Shown here piece after piece: positions 16,887-25,710 of a stretch of DNA of 64,000 nucleotides. The notes beneath the pieces were generated by a model. The model ran no database searches. It worked only from the letters and a program-made list of their open reading frames with translations, and was not told where the DNA came from. Origin of the DNA: CAZKUR01 sp964556005 (lineage in GTDB: Bacteria; Bacteroidota; Ignavibacteria; Ignavibacteriales; Ignavibacteriaceae); the NCBI GenBank assembly GCA_964556005.1, contig CAZKUR010000004.1:1-64000 (forward strand), given 5' to 3'. The stretch's first letter is position 1. Every line of letters starts with the position of its first letter. A program made the translations under genes and the position numbers.

Positions 16887-17102
16887 TTCTCAATTCTTGT
16901 TTAGTTAATATTTGCATGTGATTTTCTTATAACATTATTTCAATTATATCCTTTCAGAGCTTAATCAAAATTCTGAAACAAATCTTACATACAAAATTAT
17001 TTTTCAGGCATCTTAAAAACCTAAAAATTGTTTATTTTTGTTTAGATGAATTTCAGATAAATGATTTCATTGTATTGGAGTTATGTCGAATAGGGAATAT
17101 TC

Positions 17103-17819
17103 ATGTTTAAATTTTTTGTATTATTTCTTTTTTATATCCCTTTGCTTTTCGCACAAAATGAATCTCACACATTCGATCTTTTTACTGCCGAAATCCAGGA
17201 TAATTTACTTTCCGTCAGAAATCTTGACAGCGTTATAATCTATCAAAAAAGGTTTAATGATCCTACCGATATGACTGCCGATCTCGACGGCGACGGAATC
17301 GATGAATACTTTGTCACCGATGCATTGGGAAAAAACGGGTCACCGTATTTTACGGTTTTTATTTACAATACAATCGATAGTTTTTATTTGGCTGATTCGA
17401 TTTTTTCAGGATTGATGGAACCATATATTACCGAATCGGAAGATATAAACGGGAAGGTGCTGGTAACAGGAAATTCTGTTTTTGATTCTTTAAATACCGA
17501 TACAAGTAATGTATTTCTTCCGGTCGACTGCTGGCGATATTCCGACGGTAAAGTTGAGCTTGTAAATAACATCGTATATGATGTTTTCATATCCGAGAAT
17601 GATAATACGATCGATTTTATAGATAAATTTTATAAGGGTAATTCGAAAAAATGTAATTCCACAAAACAGATTCTCGCTGCACTTGCTTCGGTTTATATAA
17701 ACTATTTAAACGCAAGTGAGAATGTAGTTGCAAATCAGTTTTTAGACGGGTACTATTTTTGCGAAGACAAAAATCAATTTAAAACAAAAATTATAAACCT
17801 TATGAAAGTAAATAAATGA
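17103..17819 (+). CDS. Exported protein with FG-GAP/VCBS-like calcium loop, unknown function
   Basis: The 238-residue product begins with a signal peptide (FVLFLFYIPLLFAQ). Near residues 60-70 it has ADLDGDGIDEYFVTD, the Asp-rich loop seen in FG-GAP/VCBS beta-propeller blades and EF-hand-like calcium sites, but only one copy. The rest is beta-rich and not recognised. Its stop overlaps the ATG of the next small gene (ATGA), and the T9SS plug gene follows, so the three are likely co-transcribed. A role in secretion or surface biology is inferred from context only. Confidence 0.65.
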   Translation: MFKFFVLFLFYIPLLFAQNESHTFDLFTAEIQDNLLSVRNLDSVIIYQKRFNDPTDMTADLDGDGIDEYFVTDALGKNGSPYFTVFIYNTIDSFYLADSIFSGLMEPYITESEDINGKVLVTGNSVFDSLNTDTSNVFLPVDCWRYSDGKVELVNNIVYDVFISENDNTIDFIDKFYKGNSKKCNSTKQILAALASVYINYLNASENVVANQFLDGYYFCEDKNQFKTKIINLMKVNK

Positions 17820-18055
17820 AATTAAACTGGGAACAATTTTTAAATAAAACTCTTAATATTACAATGAATGAAAATTACGGAATGCAGTCTGATCCGAATA
17901 CAAATTCTCCAATCTACGAAATTGTATTTAAGGCCGGTAAATTAATCGGAGCTTATGATGAGGGGCTTCTGCTGGAAACTCAAAGGGAAAAAGAACTTAT
18001 AAAAATTTTCATCCCTTTTCAATCAATTAAATGTGTAGAAATTTTTAATTTTTAA
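17816..18055 (+). CDS. Small unknown protein, 79 residues
   Basis: ATG 17816 overlaps the preceding stop, and the gene ends 11 bases before the T9SS plug gene. Tight packing on both sides argues that it is real. The sequence (MKLNWEQFLNKTLNITMNEN...) has no signal peptide or membrane segment and ends IKIFIPFQSIKCVEIFNF, suggesting a small cytoplasmic beta-sheet protein. I do not recognise the family. Confidence 0.6.
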   Translation: MKLNWEQFLNKTLNITMNENYGMQSDPNTNSPIYEIVFKAGKLIGAYDEGLLLETQREKELIKIFIPFQSIKCVEIFNF

Positions 18056-18066
18056 CCGGGGAAATA

Positions 18067-19302
18067 ATGCAGAAAATTTATCTCACTTCGTTTATAGTAC
18101 TAATTTTTACATCTATTCTCTTTTCACAGGACATCAAGATATTCAGTCTAAAGGCTTTTATAAATAATGATGAGACTTCATTGCCGGTTGTGACACCTGA
18201 TCCAAGCGGCAAATACGATCTTCAAATTGAATTCGACGTTCAATCTGATAGAAAACCCGAACTTGCTGTTGTTTTTAGATTTTGCGGTAAAGATTGGATT
18301 CCCACGAATAATATCTTCCTTTCCAATTTCGGAAAGAATATTGCCAGGAATTTGGATCTTGTAATTTTACCGAGTTCCGTTGCAGAAGCAAGATATCATT
18401 TTAAAGGAAATTTTCCCGGCGGAAGGAATGACCTTGAATTTCCTTATTCGGGGAAGTGGATGTTTTTTATAACGAATGAGTACGATACTTCAAAAGTTTA
18501 TGCTTCCGGTAAATTTTATGTAGTGCGCCCTGAAGTCGTAATAAGGGCAACAATAAAAAATGAACAGTTGGAAGACAAAACATATTTCCCGAAAGATTTA
18601 AGCAATATTTTTAACGTCACTACAACCTTCGATCTTCCAAACAGCATGTATCCTTCGTATGTCGACCATGTTGAAATAATTGAAAATCATAAAATGGACT
18701 ATCCGATAATTGTTGATAGGCAATTTAATACTCTAAAACGGCAATACCATTGGGACGGGGCAAGAAAATTTTCTTTTACAGCAAGAGATATACAGCCGGG
18801 GAACGAATACAGACAAGCAAACCTTACGAATATTAATAAATTCAATTCTCCGAATGTTAGCGCACAATTTACAGGAATAGAGTATTCAAGATTTTTCAAA
18901 GAAGGCCCGCCTGATCATAACGGCGGATCAGTTTTGACAAAGTATAATGATCCGAATGCAAATTATATGAATGTGAAATTTTCGATTCATCCGCCGGATG
19001 AAGTTGCAGGAGATATATTTCTTGTAGGAGCTTTTAATAATTGGGAACTTGCTCCGGGATATAGAATGAATAATTTAGGCGGAATCTATTCAATCACGAT
19101 TCCTTTGAAAAGAGGTGTGTATGATTACCAGTATGTTCTGGCAGATTATATTAACGGCGAAATAAAAAATGCCGATTGGCTCACTCTCGAAGGAAATAGC
19201 TGGGAAACTTCAAATCAATACAGTATTTTTCTATACTATAAAGATCCAAATTACGGAGGATATTACCGCATCATAGGATATACAAAAATCATTACAAAAT
19301 AA
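18067..19302 (+). CDS. Type IX secretion system plug protein (DUF5103 family)
   Basis: The 411-residue product has a signal peptide (LTSFIVLIFTSILFSQ) and the DUF5103 pattern: an early DLQIEFDVQSDRKPEL strand pair, HFKGNFPGGRNDLEFPYSGKW-like core, DIQPGNEYRQANLTN, then an E-set-like GDIFLVGAFNNWELAP and the ending SNQYSIFLYYKDPNYGGYYRIIGYT. In the T9SS translocon this protein closes the periplasmic side of the SprA outer-membrane pore when no cargo is bound. It fits with the four T9SS cargo genes in the window. The start is supported by GGGGAAATA before ATG 18067. Confidence 0.85.
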   Translation: MQKIYLTSFIVLIFTSILFSQDIKIFSLKAFINNDETSLPVVTPDPSGKYDLQIEFDVQSDRKPELAVVFRFCGKDWIPTNNIFLSNFGKNIARNLDLVILPSSVAEARYHFKGNFPGGRNDLEFPYSGKWMFFITNEYDTSKVYASGKFYVVRPEVVIRATIKNEQLEDKTYFPKDLSNIFNVTTTFDLPNSMYPSYVDHVEIIENHKMDYPIIVDRQFNTLKRQYHWDGARKFSFTARDIQPGNEYRQANLTNINKFNSPNVSAQFTGIEYSRFFKEGPPDHNGGSVLTKYNDPNANYMNVKFSIHPPDEVAGDIFLVGAFNNWELAPGYRMNNLGGIYSITIPLKRGVYDYQYVLADYINGEIKNADWLTLEGNSWETSNQYSIFLYYKDPNYGGYYRIIGYTKIITK

Positions 19303-19305
19303 TTT

Positions 19306-20295
19306 ATGGAAAAAGTTAAATTAGGAGTTATCGGAACCGGACATTTGGGGAAATTTCACATAAAAATGCTTAAGCAAATTGAATCGGCTGAGCTTACCGG
19401 CATTTATGATTCAAATTCTACACAAATGAAAACTGCTGCTGATGAATTTAATGTCCCGGCATTTTCTAATTTAGATGATTTGCTTGATAAAGTTGATGCT
19501 GTTTCAATTGCTGCAACGACAAGCGCTCATTATGAATTGGCAAAAGAATGCATGTTAAAAAACAAACACGTCTTTATAGAAAAACCAATAACCGCAACGA
19601 TCCCTGAAGCGGAAGAAATTACTAAAATAGCTAATGAGAAAAAGTTAAAACTACAAGTCGGACATGTCGAAAGATTTAATCCTGCTTTATTATCGCTGGA
19701 AAAATATATCATCGAACCGATGTTCATTCAAACGGACAGACTTGCACAATTTAATCCGCGCGGAACCGATGTAGCGGTTGTACTCGATTTAATGATTCAC
19801 GATATAGACATAATTTTGAGTCTTGTAAAAAGCGAAGTAAAAAAAGTCGATGCAAGCGGGGTAGCCGTCGTCTCCGGCACTCTGGATATTGCCAACGCCC
19901 GAATACAATTTGAGAACGGCGCTGTTGCCAATGTAACAGCCAGCAGGATTTCTCAAAAAAAAATGAGGAAGATGCGGATCTTTCAAAAAGACAATTATAT
20001 CTCTCTCGATTTTATTACGGGAGTTTCGGAAGTTTATAGATTAGTTCCTAGCAATCAAACAGTCGATCCGTCAACGATATCTTTCGGTGAGCTTGGGGTC
20101 GGCGAAAATAAAAAAAGAGTAATTTACGAGCAGCCGGAAATTAAAGAGATAAATGCACTTCAATATGAATTAGATTTATTTACCAAATCTATTATTTCAG
20201 ATATGAAACCTGTAGTTTCCGGCGAGGACGGCCTAAAAGCCTTAAGAGTTGCGGAAAGCATAATTCAAAATATTGAAGCTTCAAAGGTCGGCTAA
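19306..20295 (+). CDS. Gfo/Idh/MocA-family NAD(P)-dependent oxidoreductase
   Basis: The 329-residue product has the Rossmann motif GVIGTGHLGKFH near residue 8, the catalytic-region EKPIT (92-96) and GHVERFNPALL, typical of the sugar dehydrogenases of this family. It begins 3 bases after the T9SS plug gene. The VGHVERFNP form is seen in enzymes acting on UDP-amino sugars and in many uncharacterised members, so the substrate is not assigned. It is possibly linked to envelope polysaccharide or lipid A modification, but this is only inference. Confidence 0.85.
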   Translation: MEKVKLGVIGTGHLGKFHIKMLKQIESAELTGIYDSNSTQMKTAADEFNVPAFSNLDDLLDKVDAVSIAATTSAHYELAKECMLKNKHVFIEKPITATIPEAEEITKIANEKKLKLQVGHVERFNPALLSLEKYIIEPMFIQTDRLAQFNPRGTDVAVVLDLMIHDIDIILSLVKSEVKKVDASGVAVVSGTLDIANARIQFENGAVANVTASRISQKKMRKMRIFQKDNYISLDFITGVSEVYRLVPSNQTVDPSTISFGELGVGENKKRVIYEQPEIKEINALQYELDLFTKSIISDMKPVVSGEDGLKALRVAESIIQNIEASKVG

Positions 20296-20485
20296 TTTTT
20301 TATCGGAAAAATAGATTTAATGAAAAAAGATTACCTCTTTATTTTGCTGCAAAATGTAAATAAATAATCAGTTTGTGTTAAACACATAATAATTGTCTTT
20401 CGTAATTAATATGTCATCATTTAAGTTTAATCAGGTTGAATAATAATTTTTATTCACATTTTTGATAATATAATTTTTCTTTGAC

Positions 20486-21100
20486 ATGAAAAAAATATTT
20501 ATAACTTTTGCAATTTTGTTAATGTTTTCAAGCCTAAGTTGCAGTGTTTTTGAAACAATTGTAAATGTTTCCAGATTAAAATTTAAGCTTGGAAAAGTTG
20601 AGAATTTCGAGGTAAGCGGAATCCCAATTGCTGAAAAGAAAAAGTTTAACGATTTTACGTCTCTTGAACTTTTAAAAATTTCATCTTCAGTTGCGCAGGG
20701 TGAATTACCGGTTTCATTCATTTTAAATGTTGAAGCAAAAAATCCAAATGACGGAACTGGCGGGTATCCCAAAACAGATATCCAAATAAAATCTTTCCCC
20801 TTTAAATTATATCTAAACGATAAAGAAACAATTGGTGGAAATATAGAAAGTCCAATTAATGTCCCTGGTAGTGGAGAAATAGTAAATATTCCTTTTAAAA
20901 TGAGTCTCGATCTTTTCAAATTTTTTAAGAATAAAGATTACCAATCACTAATTAATCTGGCACTAAATATCGGGGGTTACGGAGGTTCATCATCAAAGCT
21001 TGAAGTATATGCTCAACCTATTCTTACGACAAAGATTGGCGATATATCTTATCCTGAAGAGATAAAAATTGTTAGCTATGAGTTTACTAAAAAACAATAG
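20486..21100 (+). CDS. LEA14-like (WHy domain) lipoprotein
   Basis: The 204-residue product starts with a hydrophobic leader ending SSLSCSVF, a permissive lipobox with Cys19 as the likely acylated residue. The rest resembles the LEA type 2 / WHy beta-sandwich: FEVSGIPIAEKKKFNDFTSL, LPVSFILNVEAKNPN and the closing EIVNIPFKMSLDLFKFF. LEA-2 domains in plants relate to desiccation and stress. Bacterial members are mostly uncharacterised envelope proteins. It is a single gene. Confidence 0.7.
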   Translation: MKKIFITFAILLMFSSLSCSVFETIVNVSRLKFKLGKVENFEVSGIPIAEKKKFNDFTSLELLKISSSVAQGELPVSFILNVEAKNPNDGTGGYPKTDIQIKSFPFKLYLNDKETIGGNIESPINVPGSGEIVNIPFKMSLDLFKFFKNKDYQSLINLALNIGGYGGSSSKLEVYAQPILTTKIGDISYPEEIKIVSYEFTKKQ

Positions 21101-21223
21101 TTTAATGCATCCATCTATTCCAAACTCCGTCTGTCATTTAAATTTAAGGATTGCATAATTACCCGTGCATTACTCGTTTTGTTTCGATAAATTACATTTT
21201 AAAAATTGAATAAATAATAATTT

Positions 21224-21838
21224 ATGAACTATTCAAAAAATTCGCTTCAGGAATTGTACGATATTTATGCAAAGATGGATAATGATGAATTTCCAAAAGA
21301 AGCGGAAGAAATTTTTGAAGAAATAAAACTCAGGGAAAAAGAAAAAGGGCCTGTCTTTGAAATTAAGCTGGCAACAAGACTTTTAAGGTTTATTGCTTTC
21401 TTAATTGATGCTTCAGTTGTTGCAATAATTTTTTGTTTGCTTTTCATCTTGCTAAAAGTAACTATTTTTGATCTCGACCTAATGAAAATATTCCGGGGCG
21501 ATTCCAATTATCTGGAATTTTTATTTTTCAGCGTTATAGGAATTTCATGCATTATCTATTTCATAGTAAACTTTTATTGGCTATATAAGAACGGGCAAAC
21601 TATGGGAAAGAAACTAACAGGAATTAAAATAATCGATGAGAAAGGAAATGTCCCTTCATTAGGAAGAAGTTACGGGTACAGATTTCTTATTCCCGTGCTT
21701 ATTTCATCTCTCCCGGTTTTTGGATTGCTGTTTTGGCTAACAGATGCATTGTTCATTTTCGGCAAAAAACGTAAGTGCATTCATGATTATTTAGCCGGCA
21801 CTAAAGTAGTCTTTGCCGGCGAAGAAATTTATTTCTAA
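21224..21838 (+). CDS. RDD-family membrane protein
   Basis: The 204-residue protein has a cytoplasmic N-terminal helix region (ELYDIYAKMDNDEFPKEAEE) and then an RDD domain: ATRLLRFIAFLIDASVVAII with the Arg and Asp characteristic of the first helix, GQTMGKKLTGIKIIDEKG, and the final HDYLAGTKVV. Some RDD proteins are linked to ion or osmotic homeostasis, but most are uncharacterised. It converges with the rhodanese gene, whose stop codon is adjacent. Confidence 0.85.
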   Translation: MNYSKNSLQELYDIYAKMDNDEFPKEAEEIFEEIKLREKEKGPVFEIKLATRLLRFIAFLIDASVVAIIFCLLFILLKVTIFDLDLMKIFRGDSNYLEFLFFSVIGISCIIYFIVNFYWLYKNGQTMGKKLTGIKIIDEKGNVPSLGRSYGYRFLIPVLISSLPVFGLLFWLTDALFIFGKKRKCIHDYLAGTKVVFAGEEIYF

Positions 21839-22375
21839 TTATTTTTTTTCTGTCGGATAACCTTTATCTACCCAATCCTTTACAAATGTTTGAGGGATAT
21901 AAAGCAGCTTTACATTTTTAAATCCCAGACTTTTCATTGTTTCGAAAGCCGGATGAATATTCGGGCAGTCTGTCCAGGGGCAGCAGCCGCAATAGAGGAC
22001 GATATTCTTATTTTTATCTAAATTTTTTACTCCGTTTTTAAGGCTGCGCAATCCCACTTGATTGGATGCCGGGCCTAAGTATTCAGCACCTGGAATATGA
22101 TTTTGCTCGTAAAGGAAGCTGAAACCAATTTGAATTATGAGCGGTTTCTCAGGTTTTTTATTCGATAATTCTTTTACAAGTTCATCCGGTTGTATAAGGT
22201 CTTTTGCAGTCCATGGGTCGGAAGACTTTACCATGGAGTCATTTTGTTGGCTGACGCTATTCTTATTTTTTTGCTGTGGTTCACTGTTGTTGCAGCTTGT
22301 CAGTGAAAAGGTCGATACCGTAAATGTAAACAACAAAAGTATGACAACAATTAAATTATTTTTTATATGGTTCAT
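21839..22375 (-). CDS. Rhodanese-like lipoprotein
   Basis: The 178-residue product has a leader ending FSLTSCNNSE (lipobox-type Cys28), a Gln/Ser/Asn-rich linker and a rhodanese-like domain: IQPDELVKELSNKKPEKPLII, HIPGAEYLGPAS, NIVLYCGCCPWTDCPNIHPA and the closing WVDKGYPTE. The active-site loop is CGCCPWTDCPN, with four cysteines rather than the usual single Cys loop, so it may act in thiol or metal chemistry rather than as a plain sulfurtransferase. It is probably anchored in the periplasm or outer membrane. Confidence 0.8.
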   Translation of the reverse strand: MNHIKNNLIVVILLLFTFTVSTFSLTSCNNSEPQQKNKNSVSQQNDSMVKSSDPWTAKDLIQPDELVKELSNKKPEKPLIIQIGFSFLYEQNHIPGAEYLGPASNQVGLRSLKNGVKNLDKNKNIVLYCGCCPWTDCPNIHPAFETMKSLGFKNVKLLYIPQTFVKDWVDKGYPTEKK

Positions 22376-22653
22376 CTTTATACAGGTAAATTTAAAAAAA
22401 ATATTTCATCAAAATTAGAGCAAAGTAATAATAGTTCAAGTGACTAATATTTCACAAAAAATGAATCATTTTTATTTTTTGAGATGTATCACCTTACTTA
22501 ATAATAAAATTAATTTAAAGAGAATATAAATTTGTGATGAAATCACCATCAATAAAAATTTAATATAAGCATGAAGAAATCTAAATTACTTTTTATTTAG
22601 ATTTATGTATAATCTATAATTTAATTCGCAAAAAATAAAATTCAATAAATTAT

Positions 22654-23631
22654 ATGAAAAACTTTATAACAATTTTATTCATTTCAAGTTTTTGTTTGAG
22701 CTTAATATTCACAAAAGATATCCAATCCCAAACAATTAAAACTAAAATTCACAAGTATGATCATATTGTTATAGTGATGGAAGAAAACAAAGATTACGAT
22801 GAGGTGATAGGGAATAAAGCAGCACCGTACATAAATTCACTAAAAAAAGAAAGCGCAAATTTAACGCAAATGTATGCACTGGAACATGCCAGTGAAGGAA
22901 ATTATTTTTGGTTGTTTTCAGGGAGTAATCAAAATGTCGGTTTCGAAGATGTTATCCCAAATAAAAAGAATAACGAAAATTACCCTTTTAAAGCAAGTAA
23001 CTTAGCGCAGCAGCTTATTAAAACGGGTTATTCATTTAAGGGATATTCCGAAAGTCTGCCTTCGATTGGAGATACGGTTTCGCGTTCGGGATATTATGCC
23101 CGTAAGCATGTTCCATGGATAAGCTTCGGAAATATTCCAAATGGAAAAACAGAAAAGACATCTGTAAATCTTCAGTTCAAGCAATTCCCTAAAGATTATA
23201 ATAAACTTCCTACAGTCTCTTTTGTAATCCCCAATTTAATTCATGATATGCATAACCCAAGGACCTGGGAAGTTGCAGTAAAAAACGGTGATACTTGGCT
23301 TAAAGAAAATCTCGACGGTTACTATCGATGGGCGAAAAAACATAATAGCTTATTGATAATTACATTTGATGAAAACCACGATAAAAGTGGATATAGAGGT
23401 TTGACTGATCCTTCAAGTTCAAACAGTGATATTAAAAATAGAATTCCTACAATTTTTGCAGGCGCTCATATAATTCCAGGTGATTACCCGGAGGGGAAAG
23501 GAGTAACGCTTGTTAATCTTTTAAGAACCATTGAATCAATGTATGGCCTGTCTAAATCCGGGCATCAACAAGCAAATGCTTTGAAATATGGAATCAATGA
23601 TGATTATGTAATCCAGGATATATTTAAATAA
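22654..23631 (+). CDS. Secreted phosphoesterase (AcpA / phospholipase C family)
   Basis: The 325-residue product has a signal peptide (FITILFISSFCLSLIFTKDIQSQ) and the phosphoesterase family pattern: HIVIVMEENKDYDEVIGN near residue 38 (metal-binding Glu-Asn), HASEGNYFWLFSG, and ITFDENHDKSG near residue 237 (metal-binding Asp/Glu). Members are acid phosphatases or phospholipases C of the alkaline-phosphatase superfold. Substrate is not predictable. It has no T9SS sorting domain, so it is probably periplasmic or otherwise exported. It is a single gene. Confidence 0.85.
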   Translation: MKNFITILFISSFCLSLIFTKDIQSQTIKTKIHKYDHIVIVMEENKDYDEVIGNKAAPYINSLKKESANLTQMYALEHASEGNYFWLFSGSNQNVGFEDVIPNKKNNENYPFKASNLAQQLIKTGYSFKGYSESLPSIGDTVSRSGYYARKHVPWISFGNIPNGKTEKTSVNLQFKQFPKDYNKLPTVSFVIPNLIHDMHNPRTWEVAVKNGDTWLKENLDGYYRWAKKHNSLLIITFDENHDKSGYRGLTDPSSSNSDIKNRIPTIFAGAHIIPGDYPEGKGVTLVNLLRTIESMYGLSKSGHQQANALKYGINDDYVIQDIFK

Positions 23632-23656
23632 TTTATTAAACTGTTTCGTGTCCGGA

Positions 23657-23866
23657 TCAACTGCTGCCTTTTTGCGAATTCACGTTTTCGATTATTCGTG
23701 ATAGGGCAAAGCAAACAATTAGAACTATCAATCCTTGAAATACTATACCTATTGGAACGGTAATTAGTAAAACTATATTTACATCGGCTTTTGAAAAAAA
23801 TATAATCGACATCATAACCGAGAATATCAGGTATAATAACCCCGAGGTTTTTAATAAATCCAGCAT
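23657..23866 (-). CDS. Small two-helix membrane protein
   Basis: The 69-residue product has two hydrophobic helices (SGLLYLIFSVMMSIIFF and VLLITVPIGIVFQGLIVLIV) and a polar tail ENVNSQKGSS. It lies 51 bases downstream of the DUF2339 gene on the same strand. AAGGAGTATATT directly precedes its ATG at 23866, a strong ribosome site. No family is recognised. Confidence 0.65.
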   Translation of the reverse strand: MLDLLKTSGLLYLIFSVMMSIIFFSKADVNIVLLITVPIGIVFQGLIVLIVCFALSRIIENVNSQKGSS

Positions 23867-23917
23867 AATATACTCCTTTAAAATTAAATCAATAAAAACC
23901 TGAATTAAAATAATTAT

Positions 23918-25573
23918 TTAAGACTTTTCTTCGTTCTTGGAAAAATATTTTGTTTTAGTTTTTGCATACAGCAAGGAAATTACAAGCATTACAATTCCAA
24001 GGAATAAAAACGAAATAACTTTATATATCAATTCAAAATCACTAATCGCGAGTATAAAAATGTAGCCGATTGTAATAAGAAAAGTAGCGATAGCCATCCA
24101 GCGATATTTTTTACTGTTTAATAATTTACTTAGTAGAAAATACAGCAGGGCAACACCCACCCATGAAATGCTTACAAATTCTCTCGGCACTGAATGGAAT
24201 AACGCGTAAGGGATAATAAACAATGCAGAAATTAGATATCCGTCTCTCATTCTGTCTGTTCTAAGTTCGAGGCGCTCTTTTTTCCAGTTTAATATTCTTG
24301 CACTTAGGAGTGCAACAATTCCAAAACTTAGGCTAACTGAATTCAGCTTTCCTTCAATTACAAGATACAGAATGAAGACAAGCAGATAAATAAAGAAGTT
24401 TGCTATAATTATAAATTTTGATTTAAACCAGATTGCCGTCGAGACGACAAGAAGGCTTTGCCAGCAAAGTACAATAAAAAATTGTGGTAATGGAAATTGA
24501 TTTATAATTGCAACACTAAGCGCCATGTAGGCTGACATTGCAAACAAGAATGTAGAGATTTTACTTTGTATTTGTTTCCAAAAAATAATTGCAAAAGTGA
24601 GTAATACTGCCGAAGCTAAAAGTTGAAGAAGAGTAAATGATAATCCTTTCATTCCAAGAGTAACGCAAAGAAAGAGGCAATAACCAAATGCGATATTCAA
24701 ACTTGTTCCTAATATCTCCATAAAATTTTCTTTGGGCACATTTCGTCTAATTAGATTAGCTGATGAAAAAATAATAAAGTAGGTAAGAATAAATATCGTA
24801 TTGATTTGCGGAGAATAAATGAATTTAACTTCATTGCCTATCACAGGATTATTTATAAACCAGATAAAATGTGTAATATAGGTTATAAAAATTCCATATA
24901 TCAACAGCCCATCCCATTTGTATTTTATTTTTAAGTAAACGGTCAGAGCAGATAAAAGCAATACTGTTATAAAAATGAAATAACTATTATTATTAAATAA
25001 TGCAGTAAGATACCCAAGAGTCAAACTTATTCCGGTTAAATACATCGATTTATTTCTTAATGATATCACCATGGAGCCTGAAAAAACCAGAAGCAGTAAA
25101 ATGGTTTCAATTAAAAGATTGGATATAACCGGAGTATGTGCAAAGAAATAAAAGCGTAAAGTGGCAAAGTAAAAAATTGCTATTGCACCTCCGGTTAGAT
25201 AACCTCCGATATATTTAAATTTGGCTGATAATTTTTGTGAAAGTAAAATTAACGCAGCGGCAATAATATAGCCCATTAAGTCCGGAATAAAGGTCGGAAT
25301 GTTATGATAGGGGAATGCTAAAAGAAAAACTATTCCTACAACAAAAACGACGATACCAATCTTTGCAAACCAAAATTGCCCTATTTTATACTCTAGTAGA
25401 TCGCCTGAATTCTCTTCTGCTGCACTCTCAATAGCTGACTGTTTTTCAGAAATATTTTTTTCGGTGGAAGGGCGTAACTCTAAGTATAATTCAATATTAG
25501 CTATTCTTTCTTCCAGCTTTTTATAGAAATTCAAAAGATCTTCATAGCTAACATTTTCAGAGGAAATATCCAC
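23918..25573 (-). CDS. DUF2339 polytopic membrane protein
   Basis: The 551-residue product starts with a cytoplasmic coiled-coil-like segment (LLNFYKKLEERIANIELYLE) and then has around 15 hydrophobic helices, starting with the family block EYKIGQFWFAKIGIVVFVVGIVFLLAF. This matches DUF2339, a family of predicted membrane proteins without known function, often near envelope genes. The length is on the short side for DUF2339. A small membrane-protein gene follows on the same strand. Confidence 0.8.
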   Translation of the reverse strand: MDISSENVSYEDLLNFYKKLEERIANIELYLELRPSTEKNISEKQSAIESAAEENSGDLLEYKIGQFWFAKIGIVVFVVGIVFLLAFPYHNIPTFIPDLMGYIIAAALILLSQKLSAKFKYIGGYLTGGAIAIFYFATLRFYFFAHTPVISNLLIETILLLLVFSGSMVISLRNKSMYLTGISLTLGYLTALFNNNSYFIFITVLLLSALTVYLKIKYKWDGLLIYGIFITYITHFIWFINNPVIGNEVKFIYSPQINTIFILTYFIIFSSANLIRRNVPKENFMEILGTSLNIAFGYCLFLCVTLGMKGLSFTLLQLLASAVLLTFAIIFWKQIQSKISTFLFAMSAYMALSVAIINQFPLPQFFIVLCWQSLLVVSTAIWFKSKFIIIANFFIYLLVFILYLVIEGKLNSVSLSFGIVALLSARILNWKKERLELRTDRMRDGYLISALFIIPYALFHSVPREFVSISWVGVALLYFLLSKLLNSKKYRWMAIATFLITIGYIFILAISDFELIYKVISFLFLGIVMLVISLLYAKTKTKYFSKNEEKS

Positions 25574-25710
25574 TTAATCCTCCAGTGATTGTAATTTTGA
25601 TATCTGCCGTAGATTAGATATTTAATAAATCATCTAAGAATTTACAATTAACATTTCAGACATTTCGAACTTGATAAAAGAAATCAATTAAACGGAAGTT
25701 AAGGAGCCGT

